This document shows positions 14,262 through 22,868 of a stretch of DNA of 60,607 nt, in pieces; the first letter of the stretch is position 1; every line of letters begins with the position of its first letter. The notes below the pieces were generated by a model. The model was given only the letters and a program-made list of their open reading frames with translations, was not told the DNA's origin and did not search any database. This stretch comes from Clostridia bacterium (GTDB lineage Bacteria; Bacillota; Clostridia; Oscillospirales; Acutalibacteraceae), in NCBI GenBank assembly GCA_017410585.1, contig JAFQQM010000026.1, positions 1 through 60,607 on the forward strand, in the 5' to 3' direction. A program made the translations under genes and the position numbers.

Positions 14262-16738
14262 ATACTGATCTTATCTTACGGCAACAGTTGATGCAACGCG
14301 TCTTTGCCCGTATGAACGACCGCCAGCGGGAAGCCGTCTTTTGTGTTGACGGCCCCTTGTTGATCCTCGCCGGCGCCGGTTCGGGTAAGACGACCGTGCT
14401 CATCAACCGCATTGCCAATCTGGTGCAATTCGGTCGGGCGTATCACAGCCCCGAGATCGCGGACCTGACCGAGGCGCAACGCGCCGAACTGCAAGCGTGC
14501 GCGTCCGGCCTGCAGATGCCGTCGCCGGAATTGCTGTCGCTGTTGGCGGTCGACCCGTGTCCCGCTTGGCGAATTCTCGCCATCACCTTTACTAACAAAG
14601 CCGCCGGCGAACTGAAAGAGCGTCTGGTCGCTCGTCTCGGTCCGGAAGGCAACGACGTCACTGCCGGTACTTTCCACTCCTTCTGCGCCCGCATCTTGCG
14701 GCGTGAGGGGGAGTATCTTGGCTATTCCTCGCACTTTACCATCTACGATACCGATGACAGCCGCCGTTTGATGAAGGAGATCCTCAAATCCCGTGGCATC
14801 GACGAAAAGACCTTACCCGTCAAGACGGTGTTGGGGGAGATCAGCCGTGCCAAGGATAGCCTGATGTCTCCCGATGACTACGCGGCGGCGATGAGTGTCG
14901 ATCCCCGCCTGCGGAAGGTGTCGGATTGCTACGCCATCTACCAAGCGCGTCTCAAGGAAGCAGATGCGATGGACTTTGACGATCTGCTGTGCAAGACGGT
15001 GGAATTGTTTACCACCCACCCCGAGGTACTGCAACGGTATCAAAACCGCTACGATTACCTGATGGTGGATGAGTATCAGGATACCAACCACGCGCAGTAC
15101 CGCCTTGTCAGCCTGTTGGCCGCCCGCAGCGGCAACCTTTGCGTGGTGGGTGATGACGACCAGAGCATCTACCAGTTCCGTGGCGCGACCATCGAAAACA
15201 TCCTGAATTTCGAAGACGAGTTTGCGGGTTGCAAGACCATCCGTTTGGAGCAGAATTACCGCTCGACCGGTCGTATCCTGACCGCCGCTAACCACGTGAT
15301 CGCGCAAAATAAAGGGCGCAAAGGCAAAACGCTGTGGACCGCCAACCCCGAAGGCGAAAAGATCGATATCGTCACCTTCGATAACGGTGACGAGGAGGCG
15401 CGCTGGATCGCCGGCCGTATCCTCGATAAGGTCGCTGTTGGGGCGCATCTGCGGGATTTTGCGGTGCTGTACCGCGCCAATGCACAGTCGGCCAGCATCG
15501 AAACCGCGCTGGTGCGCTCGGGTATTCCGTACCGTATCTTCGGCGGTCACCGCTTTTACGACACGCAGGAAGTCCGTGACGCGATGGCGTATCTGCGGGT
15601 GTTGTGCAATCCCACCGATGCGGTGGCACTGCGCCGCATCATCAATCAACCCCGCCGCGGCATCGGCGATACCACGCTGGAACGTGCCGCCGGTTTAGCG
15701 GAACAGCAGGATATACCGCTGTATGAGGTACTCAGCCACGCCGACGAATACGCCGATCTCCAGCGTGCCTCGGCGAAGATCAAAGGCTTTATCGCGATGA
15801 TGGATGCCCTCCGCGACAAGTTGGAACAGCCGGACGTTCTGCCGCACGACGTATACCGCGAGATGTTGGAAGTCACCGGCTACCAAAAGATGTGGGAACT
15901 GCAGGGCGAAGCGGAAGCCGAGCGGGTGCAGAACCTGCAGGAATTGGAGTCCGCTATCCGCAAATACGAGGACGAAAGCGACGAGGGCGCCGCCAGTTTG
16001 GCCGGCTTCCTCGAAGAAGCCTCGCTGATGACCGATGTGGACAACTACGATGCGGACGCCGACACGGTGGTACTGATGACCATGCATGCCGCCAAGGGTC
16101 TGGAATTTCCTACCGTCTTTTTGCCGGGGATGGAGGACGGCGTGTTCCCCAGCCTGCAGACGATGTTTGAGCCGGATAAGATGGAAGAGGAACGCCGTCT
16201 GTGCTACGTGGCGATCACCCGTGCACGGGAGCGTCTCATCATCACCAACGCGGTCAGCCGGTTGATGTACGGTCAGACCAACCGCAACCGCCCCTCCCGC
16301 TTCTTAAACGATATCCCGCCCGCCGTCAAGGCGGAGACCAAAAAGACCACCGCCCGTCCGTTTATGACCGAAGCCTTCGGCGGCAACCGCGGCGGCTTTG
16401 ACGGCGGCTTTGGCGGCTACGGTCATCGCAGTGGCGGTGTCCGCACCTCGTACGACGATTCGAGGATGCCGGATTACGAGAGTTATTCGCAGGAGACCCC
16501 GCCCGCGGCGGCGCGTTCTTCTTGGGCGGCAACCCCCGCCACGCCGCCCAAACCGGCAACCCCCGCCGCTCCCTGCGCGTGGCAGGTGGGAGACCGCGTT
16601 AAGCATAACGCGTTTGGCAGTGGCACGGTCAAGGCCGCCTCGCCGATGGGCAACGACGTCCTGCTCACCATCGCCTTTGACAAGATCGGTGAGAAAAAAT
16701 TGATGGGCAAATTCGCCCGACTCGAAAAGGAATCATAA
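14258..16738 (+). CDS. pcrA: ATP-dependent DNA helicase PcrA/UvrD
   Basis: An 826-residue superfamily 1A helicase that unwinds DNA in repair and displaces recombinase. Visible motifs are Walker A AGAGSGKTTV, the 2B-containing insertion, motif II DEYQDTNHAQ, motif III GDDDQSIYQFRGA, motif IV QNYRSTGRI and motif V VLMTMHAAKGLEFP. The C-terminal Tudor-like segment starting VGDRVKHNAFGSGTV is typical of PcrA. The start is TTG 14258, whose bases overlap the TGA of the upstream gene, with AAGGAG ten bases before it. ATG codons 11 and 18 codons later are alternatives but would shorten the usual N-terminus. Confidence 0.96.
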   Translation: MNTDLILRQQLMQRVFARMNDRQREAVFCVDGPLLILAGAGSGKTTVLINRIANLVQFGRAYHSPEIADLTEAQRAELQACASGLQMPSPELLSLLAVDPCPAWRILAITFTNKAAGELKERLVARLGPEGNDVTAGTFHSFCARILRREGEYLGYSSHFTIYDTDDSRRLMKEILKSRGIDEKTLPVKTVLGEISRAKDSLMSPDDYAAAMSVDPRLRKVSDCYAIYQARLKEADAMDFDDLLCKTVELFTTHPEVLQRYQNRYDYLMVDEYQDTNHAQYRLVSLLAARSGNLCVVGDDDQSIYQFRGATIENILNFEDEFAGCKTIRLEQNYRSTGRILTAANHVIAQNKGRKGKTLWTANPEGEKIDIVTFDNGDEEARWIAGRILDKVAVGAHLRDFAVLYRANAQSASIETALVRSGIPYRIFGGHRFYDTQEVRDAMAYLRVLCNPTDAVALRRIINQPRRGIGDTTLERAAGLAEQQDIPLYEVLSHADEYADLQRASAKIKGFIAMMDALRDKLEQPDVLPHDVYREMLEVTGYQKMWELQGEAEAERVQNLQELESAIRKYEDESDEGAASLAGFLEEASLMTDVDNYDADADTVVLMTMHAAKGLEFPTVFLPGMEDGVFPSLQTMFEPDKMEEERRLCYVAITRARERLIITNAVSRLMYGQTNRNRPSRFLNDIPPAVKAETKKTTARPFMTEAFGGNRGGFDGGFGGYGHRSGGVRTSYDDSRMPDYESYSQETPPAAARSSWAATPATPPKPATPAAPCAWQVGDRVKHNAFGSGTVKAASPMGNDVLLTIAFDKIGEKKLMGKFARLEKES

Positions 16739-16740
16739 GC

Positions 16741-16775
16741 GAGAACCCCCCGACAAACGTCGGGGGGTTCTCTGT
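16741..16775. terminator. Terminator after pcrA
   Basis: Perfect 14-bp stem GAGAACCCCCCGAC / GTCGGGGGGTTCTC between convergent pcrA and the ABC permease gene. Confidence 0.92.
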
Positions 16776-16793
16776 TGGAAAGAGGAGAGGAAA

Positions 16794-18527
16794 TCAAGCG
16801 TTTGCTTGTTTCGCTTGAAAGAGTTGGGTCTTTTCGGGGTACTGTGCCTCGAAAAGCGTGTGCAGATACGCGGTGGTCTTAACGCAGGTCTTCGTGGAAC
16901 AGGGGAAATGGAACGACCAAGACGCGCCTGTTTTACCGTAATACCCCAGTTGCTGGGCGAAATAGTCATCGGCGTTTTGATCGACCGCCGGCCCCTCGCT
17001 GTAATACAGATCCATAAACTGGGCGTATTCCGCTTTGGTCAGCGTCAGTTCAAACCAATCCCCGTATGCGCCCTCGGGATTCCAGATATAGTAGCCGACG
17101 TACAGATGACCTTCGCCGACGCTTTCCACCAGTCGGTCGATGCTCTGCCGGTATTCGTCGCTGAACAAAAAGGCGGTCAACCGATTGCGGACGGTCAGAT
17201 CGTGGCTGTTGTAACTGCGGCTGACCGTCTGCCCGTTTTTCAGTTTGTAGGTGACATCCATCGAATACCAACCGTTGTATTTTTCCTCGTCCGGATCGGC
17301 TTTGAGCAGATCGCGCGGATTGCGCTTGATGACGAATTCGTGCAGACTGCGGATGGCGGCGGGATCGTCAAATTCCATCGGCGAGCCGAACATATCCTCG
17401 TATACCACCGACTCGATCTGCGACAGCGCGGGCAGTTGATCTTCGTAGCCGACCACGTCTAACCCGATGCCGAGGAAGGTGCTAAACAGCAACCCGAAGC
17501 ACACGCCGCCGACGATCAGCGACCGCACCGCCGTCTTAAATCCCTTGTCCATAATGGCGCCGAAAGCCAGCGCAATGAGCAATGATCCGACGGCGGCAAA
17601 GAGCCAGAACAGCGGCAAAAACTGCGAGTCAAACAGATAGCCGATGACGAAACTGCCGACGTAGCAGGTGATGCCCATAATGCCGTAACGCACCGGACGG
17701 AAGGCATAGGCGTTGCCCGCTTTTTCGCTCTTGCGGCGGTTGTACAGCAGGCAACTGACCAGCAGGCAAACCGCCGTCAGCAGGATCAGAATGCCGATAT
17801 GCATCCACAGTTCCCAACCGGTCGTCTCATACAAGGTGAGATACCGCGTGCCGGCGTACAGCACGGGGGTGCAATGGTAGTACACTTCCAGCATATCGGA
17901 CGTATACCCCCACAGCGACAGTCCGGCAATGTGATCGCCGATAAACAGAATGGCGGGGATGCCGAGATTAAAGACGGCAAAGGACGCCAGAAAACTGAAG
18001 GTGGTTCCGCACAGCACCAAAAAGATGGTGGAAAACGCGGTGACGCACAGCACCACGGCGACGTTGAGCGCCAATCCGGACAGCAAAAACGACACCGGTA
18101 AGACGATGTTTCTGTCCGCCGAGAGCATAAACAGCGCGGCGTAGTTGACCAACGCCGGCAGTAACGCCGGCAACACACATCCCGCAAATCGCGCCAGCAA
18201 CAGTTTGGCACGGGTCAACGGTAATGCGTGGAAGAGATCGCCGGCACTTTTCTTGTACAGATAGGAGAAATTGAGGCATACCAGCAACAGCGCCAGCAAG
18301 CAGGAAAAGATCGCCGCTATGGTCATCACGATCATGGCGTCATCGGTGGCGTTGTAGAGGGTGGGCGTTTCGTAGACGGGATAACTCCAGTTGACGAAGA
18401 AAAGACCGGGGCAAAGCAACGAAGCACAGGCGGTGACCAATCCTGCCGTGCCGAGGTTTTTCTTCATCGAAAACAGCCACAGTCGGATCGCGGTCAACCA
18501 ATCATTCCGTAAGACTTTTTGCGTCAT
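16794..18527 (-). CDS. ABC transporter permease (YtrC/D-like, large extracytoplasmic tail)
   Basis: A 577-residue membrane protein with at least eight hydrophobic segments in residues ~20-380. It then has a ~190-residue soluble C-terminal domain rich in Tyr and Asp. It pairs with the ATPase gene just upstream: the two reading frames overlap by 26 bases. ATG 18527 follows GGAGGTGG, and the longer open frame upstream is the antisense-like extension into the ATPase gene. Together with the GntR gene it forms a three-gene exporter-like cassette. The substrate is unknown. Related cassettes in Firmicutes respond to cell-envelope stress or antibiotics. Confidence 0.85.
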   Translation of the reverse strand: MTQKVLRNDWLTAIRLWLFSMKKNLGTAGLVTACASLLCPGLFFVNWSYPVYETPTLYNATDDAMIVMTIAAIFSCLLALLLVCLNFSYLYKKSAGDLFHALPLTRAKLLLARFAGCVLPALLPALVNYAALFMLSADRNIVLPVSFLLSGLALNVAVVLCVTAFSTIFLVLCGTTFSFLASFAVFNLGIPAILFIGDHIAGLSLWGYTSDMLEVYYHCTPVLYAGTRYLTLYETTGWELWMHIGILILLTAVCLLVSCLLYNRRKSEKAGNAYAFRPVRYGIMGITCYVGSFVIGYLFDSQFLPLFWLFAAVGSLLIALAFGAIMDKGFKTAVRSLIVGGVCFGLLFSTFLGIGLDVVGYEDQLPALSQIESVVYEDMFGSPMEFDDPAAIRSLHEFVIKRNPRDLLKADPDEEKYNGWYSMDVTYKLKNGQTVSRSYNSHDLTVRNRLTAFLFSDEYRQSIDRLVESVGEGHLYVGYYIWNPEGAYGDWFELTLTKAEYAQFMDLYYSEGPAVDQNADDYFAQQLGYYGKTGASWSFHFPCSTKTCVKTTAYLHTLFEAQYPEKTQLFQAKQANA

Positions 18528-19401
18528 AGCCCGCCACCTCCAATTCATAAATAAACATTTCTTCAAGACTCGGCTCGATGCATTCCACAAACAGCGGCGA
18601 CAGCCGGTGGCAATGTTCCAAGATCTCATCCTTGTATCCGCGCACCACCATCTGCAACAGCATTCCCGTCCGCTCGGACTTGAGCACCTGCAGGGGGCTA
18701 AACGCCTCCTCCGGCGGCATTTCGCTGAAAGCGATCTGTACCTTGTGCAGTTTGCCCTTCAGCCGGTCGGCGGAATCGTTGAATTTGAGTTGCCCGTTAT
18801 GGATGAGACTGATATGATCGCACAGATCTTCCAGTTCGCGGATGTTGTGAGAAGCGATAATGGTGGTCATCTGCCGATCTTCCATTCCTTCAATGAGGAT
18901 GTTTTTCAGTACCTGCCGCATCACCACGTCCAAGCCGTCGAACGCCTCGTCCAACAGCAGGATCTTCGGGCAGGTGGCGATGGCTAAAATGAGCGCCGCT
19001 TGGCGTTGCATACCTTTCGACATCGTGGCAATGCGCATTTTTTCGTTCAGCGGGAAGATCTCCAGCAACCGCGCATAGACCTTGTTGTCAAAACTTTCGT
19101 ACATTTGTCGGTAGAAATCCGCCATCTCTTTGATATTCGCCTGCGGCAGATAATAGGGGGTATCCCCCAAAAACGCCACTTGTGCTTTCTTGGCGGGGTT
19201 GTTGAATACCGGCTCACCGTCAATGAGCAACGCGCCGGCGTCCGGCGCATACACGCCGGAGATCAGCCGCAACAGGGTGGACTTGCCCGAACCGTTTGAG
19301 CCGATCAATCCGTAAATACAACCGTCCTCGATCTCGAAATTCAGCGTATCGAGGGCGACTTTGTTTTCAAACGTCTTGGTTAAACCGATTCCTTTGATCA
19401 T
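18502..19401 (-). CDS. ABC transporter ATP-binding protein (YtrB-like)
   Basis: A 299-residue ATPase that powers the adjacent permease. Walker A is GSNGSGKST (~35-43). The signature loop is MSKGMQRQ, a variant of LSGGQ seen in this subfamily, and Walker B is KILLLDEAFDGLD followed by the H-loop IASHN. The ~90-residue C-terminal extension is larger than in a minimal ATPase. AGGAG precedes the start, which lies two bases after the stop of the GntR gene, so the two are translationally linked. Confidence 0.95.
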   Translation of the reverse strand: MIKGIGLTKTFENKVALDTLNFEIEDGCIYGLIGSNGSGKSTLLRLISGVYAPDAGALLIDGEPVFNNPAKKAQVAFLGDTPYYLPQANIKEMADFYRQMYESFDNKVYARLLEIFPLNEKMRIATMSKGMQRQAALILAIATCPKILLLDEAFDGLDVVMRQVLKNILIEGMEDRQMTTIIASHNIRELEDLCDHISLIHNGQLKFNDSADRLKGKLHKVQIAFSEMPPEEAFSPLQVLKSERTGMLLQMVVRGYKDEILEHCHRLSPLFVECIEPSLEEMFIYELEVAGYDAKSLTE

Positions 19402-19402
19402 A

Positions 19403-19759
19403 TTACTTCAACTCCTTTACGATGGCGATCAGATCCTCGTTCGAAAGTCCCAGTTCCCGTGCCTTTCGGACGGCATCGGTGAAATTTTCCCGTGCCTTCT
19501 GCCTCACCGCCTCGTAACCGGCGGCATCCTCCGAAATAAACGAGCCCTTGCCTTTGACCGAGCAGATGATGCCCTTACTTTCCAAAATGGCATACGCCTT
19601 TTGGATGGTGTTGGGGTTGACAGACAACTGCAGAGCCAATGCCCGCACCGACGGCAGTTGACTGCCGGCCGGTAAAACGCCCGTGGCCTTCAGGCGAATG
19701 ACACCGCTGACGATCTGATCGCAGATCGCCACTCCGCTTTTGTAGTCGAGTTGGATCAT
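19403..19759 (-). CDS. GntR-family regulator, YtrA subfamily
   Basis: A 118-residue repressor. The winged helix-turn-helix lies in residues 1-75 (KSGVAICDQIVSGVIRL, LPSVRALALQLSVNPNTIQKAYAILESKGII). A short ~40-residue C-terminal helical dimerisation tail follows, which is the YtrA type and not FadR or HutC. ATG 19759 has CGGAGG eight bases upstream. The gene leads the ABC cassette, and a palindromic operator lies between its promoter and start, so the cassette is probably self-repressed and induced by the compound it exports. Confidence 0.95.
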   Translation of the reverse strand: MIQLDYKSGVAICDQIVSGVIRLKATGVLPAGSQLPSVRALALQLSVNPNTIQKAYAILESKGIICSVKGKGSFISEDAAGYEAVRQKARENFTDAVRKARELGLSNEDLIAIVKELK

Positions 19760-19772
19760 AGTGCACCTCCGA

Positions 19773-19799
19773 AACTGTACTAATTGAAATAGTACAGTT
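19773..19799 (-). promoter_or_regulatory. Operator of the YtrA-like regulator
   Basis: Perfect 10-bp inverted repeat AACTGTACTA / TAGTACAGTT with a 7-bp centre. It lies directly downstream of the -10 of the promoter at 19802-19830, covering the transcription start, so binding would block initiation. Confidence 0.85.
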
Positions 19800-19801
19800 G
19801 T

Positions 19802-19830
19802 ATCATACACCGCTTTTTGGCGGTTGTCAA
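19802..19830 (-). promoter_or_regulatory. Promoter of the GntR-ABC cassette
   Basis: On the minus strand TTGACA, a 17-bp spacer and TATGAT. Confidence 0.85.
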
Positions 19831-19865
19831 TAGGTTTTTTGAAAAAAATTCATTTCGTCGGTCTT

Positions 19866-19894
19866 CACCACTCTCCCGCCCATCGCATACGATG
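19866..19894 (+). promoter_or_regulatory. Candidate sigma-K promoter of the Cys-rich gene
   Basis: CACC at 19866-19869, exactly 16 bases, then CATACGATG at 19886-19894. It matches mACm-N16-CATAnnnTa at all positions but the last, the same mismatch seen in the dpaA promoter. No vegetative-type promoter is visible in the 19831-19971 gap. Confidence 0.5.
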
Positions 19895-19971
19895 GCATTG
19901 AAGCAACTGCCGTCAAGCCGGCGGCAGGCTTACTTAATTGAGGGCGAACGCCCGGAATGGGGGAGTTGGAA

Positions 19972-20751
19972 ATGGCAGAAAAACGAGACGGTATTTGTCA
20001 GGATGCCGTCTGCATCGACGCCGGGCGCGTGTTTGACAGCTGTGCGGATAAGGATTGCTTTGAGGACCTGCGCGTGTATTTCAACGAGCGGGACCAGCAA
20101 CTGATCGACGCCGCGACCAGCGCACGGGTGCGGAAGATCGATGCGATGACCGTCAACATCGATATGGAGGCTTTGCCCTTCAATCGCGGGTACTATTCCT
20201 GCGATCTGACCTATTGCTTTGAGGTGACGGTGGAACTTTGCACCAATCGCGGTCAGCCGGCTACGGCGGTACGCGGTATTGCCACCGCACCGAAAAAAGT
20301 CATTCTGTACGGCAGCGAGGGCAACGTCCGCACCTTCTGCAGTGAACTCAAGACCGATCTGTGCGCCGACAGCGACACGCAGGCGCAAAAGAGTATGCCG
20401 AAATGTTGCGTGCAGGTGGCCGATCCGGTGTTGCTGGGGGCGCGTCTGGCGGACGTTTGCACCTGCACCGCTTGTTGCCACCCGTTGCCGGAATGCTGTC
20501 TGTGCTGCTGCGGTGGGCTGTGCCAGCCGACCAAGGACGGCCAAGTGTTGCTCATCAGCGTCGGCGTGTTCAGCATCGTGCAACTCATCCGCCACGTGCA
20601 GATGTTGGTGCCGGTGTACGATTATTGTATGCCGTGTAAGGAATGCACGCCGGCCGGTTGCGGCGAAAGCCCCTGCGAGGCGTTTTCGCGGCTGTCCTTC
20701 CCCGTGGAAGAATTCTTCCCGCGGGATCCCGGCTGTAACTGCCACGGATAA
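19972..20751 (+). CDS. Cys-rich protein, candidate spore-coat/mother-cell protein
   Basis: A 259-residue soluble protein with no signal peptide and many Cys residues. They include a dense run, ACCHPLPECCLCCCGGLC, near residues 163-180 and a CxxC-rich C-terminus. The N-terminal part starts with a conserved-looking VCIDAGRVFDSCADKDCFED segment and has beta-strand character. I believe homologues are widespread in Clostridia but know no function. The late mother-cell promoter candidate upstream and the Cys content suggest a disulphide-linked or metal-binding spore-coat component. That is inference. ATG 19972 follows GGGGAG. The ATG at 19957 precedes that site. Confidence 0.8.
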   Translation: MAEKRDGICQDAVCIDAGRVFDSCADKDCFEDLRVYFNERDQQLIDAATSARVRKIDAMTVNIDMEALPFNRGYYSCDLTYCFEVTVELCTNRGQPATAVRGIATAPKKVILYGSEGNVRTFCSELKTDLCADSDTQAQKSMPKCCVQVADPVLLGARLADVCTCTACCHPLPECCLCCCGGLCQPTKDGQVLLISVGVFSIVQLIRHVQMLVPVYDYCMPCKECTPAGCGESPCEAFSRLSFPVEEFFPRDPGCNCHG

Positions 20752-20757
20752 ACAAAC

Positions 20758-20793
20758 AAAACCTCCCGAAGCACCCGCTTCGGGAGGTTTTTC
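20758..20793. terminator. Bidirectional terminator
   Basis: AAAACCTCCCGAAGC / GCTTCGGGAGGTTTT stem between the convergent Cys-rich gene and the YhcH-SGNH gene. Confidence 0.92.
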
Positions 20794-20798
20794 TATGC

Positions 20799-21899
20799 TT
20801 ATTTCGGTAAACCTGCATACACGATATGCCCCAGTTGTTCGTAGCCGGCGTCGGTGAGATGGACGCCGTCACAGTAATAGGCGGGGTCATTCATTTGATC
20901 GATCGTTTGGATAAACGGCAGGCCGATCGTGTCGGCGATCTCCTGTTGTACCGCGCGGATCTTTTGCAGATTGGCGGTGAAATCCCGCACGTAGTCCGCT
21001 GACCAATCGGCACCTGCCTCACGGCGCATCGCGGTGGTCTGGCAGAGAATGACCGATGGCTTGGTGGGGAGGGATCGCAAGGTTTGAATACAGCGGACAA
21101 GCCCTTCACGGTAAGCGGAAAGTACGGCTTCGGTGAGCGGGCCGCCGTTTGGTTCATTGAAAATATGGGTGGGATTGCTGTCGTTCATACCCAGCATCAG
21201 CAAGACGGTATCCGGCGCGGATACGGCGGCTTCTGCAAACTGCGGTGAAGCGATCCAAGGAGAATGCTTATCGGGACGCCACGCGAAGTTATCGATGGCG
21301 GTAGCACCGTTTCGCCCGAAGTTGCCGACGGCGTAACCGTCCCCCAACAGCCTCGCCAATACCTGCGGATACGGCTGGCCGTTGCGGCTGTGGCCGAGTC
21401 CGAAAGTGATGCTGTCGCCACAGCAGGCAACACGGTGTTTGCGGCATTTTTCCAACTTGGCCACCGGAAATTTAAACACGATCTTACGGTTGTGGGTCGC
21501 CTCGCCGTCGGGATTGTTGGGGGCGTGCAGATCCCACGGTAACAGTAATACGGCACTGCCGGCCGATAGCCCCGCCGGATGATGCTGTTTCCCGACCGTA
21601 TAAAACCCGACGTCCTTTTGCTCGTTGAAGTCCCCTTCGGCGGCACCGTCGCACAGCGGCGCGCAGAGGATCCGTTCCTTTCCGCACAGCAACACCTGCA
21701 CGTCCACCATCCGACGGTGTGCCTCGAAACGGCGGTTTTCGGCGGTATCGTATTCGCTGAGTACCGCGAAGCAACCGTCTTCCAGTTCATATCGTCCGGC
21801 CGACAGGGTATCCATATCGTGGGAATTCATAAAATCGGCGATCAATCTTGCCGTTTGCGGGTAATATGAGCCGAGTTCTTTCCAATGAACGTTTAGCAT
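20799..21899 (-). CDS. YhcH/EbgC-like domain fused to SGNH esterase
   Basis: A 366-residue cytosolic two-domain protein. Residues ~1-150 are a YhcH/YjgK/EbgC-type cupin, with the metal-site pattern FEAHRRMVDVQ (His61) and PWDLHAP (His125). YhcH proteins are tied to sialic-acid use and beta-galactosidase accessory roles, with sugar isomer interconversion proposed. Residues ~155-366 are an SGNH hydrolase: GDSITFG (Ser163), GMND (Asn239) and DGVHLTD (Asp344, His347), all present. I infer an intracellular sugar O-deacetylase coupled to handling of the released sugar. The start has AAGGAG nine bases upstream. It is the last gene of the leftward operon, 13 bases after the DMT gene. Confidence 0.88.
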   Translation of the reverse strand: MLNVHWKELGSYYPQTARLIADFMNSHDMDTLSAGRYELEDGCFAVLSEYDTAENRRFEAHRRMVDVQVLLCGKERILCAPLCDGAAEGDFNEQKDVGFYTVGKQHHPAGLSAGSAVLLLPWDLHAPNNPDGEATHNRKIVFKFPVAKLEKCRKHRVACCGDSITFGLGHSRNGQPYPQVLARLLGDGYAVGNFGRNGATAIDNFAWRPDKHSPWIASPQFAEAAVSAPDTVLLMLGMNDSNPTHIFNEPNGGPLTEAVLSAYREGLVRCIQTLRSLPTKPSVILCQTTAMRREAGADWSADYVRDFTANLQKIRAVQQEIADTIGLPFIQTIDQMNDPAYYCDGVHLTDAGYEQLGHIVYAGLPK

Positions 21900-21912
21900 A
21901 GCAGTAGACTCC

Positions 21913-22812
21913 TTATAGATTGATCATCAACAGACCCGCAAACGCGATCAGCAGGCCGATGACCGCTCGGACCGTGACTTTTTCCTTAAAGAGCGTTGCC
22001 ATAATGCAGGTGTTGAGCAACGTGAAGCCTTGGAACAGCGGATACAACTGGACGGCCGGCAGATAGGATGCCGCCGCCGTTTTGCAGAAGGCGTAGACGT
22101 ACAATCCCAGCGCCATAATGCTGATGTACACCGCCAACCACTTGGCGACCGGCCGGAGAGCCCGTACGGATTGGGTTGGGTGGACGGTGTGATTGACGGT
22201 GGTGAGCAGGAACAGACCCACCACCACGGCACATACGGCGAAGGTATAGAAATTAAATACAGAGCGGGAGGTGTCTGCGCACCAAGCGGCAAACAACTTC
22301 TGCGAAAAATCGGTCAGACCGCTGGCCAGACCGCACAGGCACAATAAGAGAAGTGCCGACGGGGTCAGTTTCGTCTTGATCTTGGTGTTATAAGAGCAAA
22401 TGACCAGCGATGCCGCCAGTAACAGCACCAGACCGATCAACTGTAACACCGTCGGTTGTTCGCCCAGAACGCCCCAACTTAAGAAGACGGTGACGAACAC
22501 GCCGAGCATCACGAAGACCTCTACCAACAGCAGAGCGTCTTTGCGTGCCGAAAGCAACCAGGTGATGGACTGTGCGGCTTGTCCCACACCGGAGAGCAGT
22601 GCGATGATCAGCACGGTGGGGGTGACCGCCAAAGCGGATAATTGCCCCTGCACCGCCAGAATGACAGCGGCTATTATAAAACAAAGCGACATACGGAGAA
22701 AGGTGAAAAAGTACGCCTTGCGCGGTGTGTTTGCCAGACCGCTCATCAGTTTGCCGCAAAATCCTTTGGCAAAGTTGGCAACCAGCGATCCGGCCAAATA
22801 TACATAACCCAT
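21913..22812 (-). CDS. DMT-superfamily (EamA-type) transporter
   Basis: A 299-residue protein with about ten hydrophobic segments and the two-repeat layout of drug/metabolite transporters. The second half ends with LFKEKVTVRAVIGLLIAFAGLLMI, typical of EamA repeats. It probably moves a small metabolite across the cytoplasmic membrane, and whether import or export is unknown. ATG 22812 has GAGGA seven bases upstream, and an in-frame ATG at 22845 lies inside the terminator hairpin. Given its place between two esterase genes, a sugar or sugar-derived product is a reasonable substrate, but that is inference. Confidence 0.85.
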   Translation of the reverse strand: MGYVYLAGSLVANFAKGFCGKLMSGLANTPRKAYFFTFLRMSLCFIIAAVILAVQGQLSALAVTPTVLIIALLSGVGQAAQSITWLLSARKDALLLVEVFVMLGVFVTVFLSWGVLGEQPTVLQLIGLVLLLAASLVICSYNTKIKTKLTPSALLLLCLCGLASGLTDFSQKLFAAWCADTSRSVFNFYTFAVCAVVVGLFLLTTVNHTVHPTQSVRALRPVAKWLAVYISIMALGLYVYAFCKTAAASYLPAVQLYPLFQGFTLLNTCIMATLFKEKVTVRAVIGLLIAFAGLLMINL

Positions 22813-22825
22813 CTGATGTTCCTCG

Positions 22826-22862
22826 TAAAAATCTCCGACGGGCATTCCCTTGACCGTCGGAG
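22826..22862 (-). terminator. Intra-operon terminator / attenuator-like hairpin
   Basis: On the minus strand CTCCGACGG and CCGTCGGAG form a 9-bp stem with a 12-nt loop. ATTTTT follows. It lies between the SGNH lipoprotein stop and the DMT start. Confidence 0.75.
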
Positions 22863-22868
22863 GCGGTT

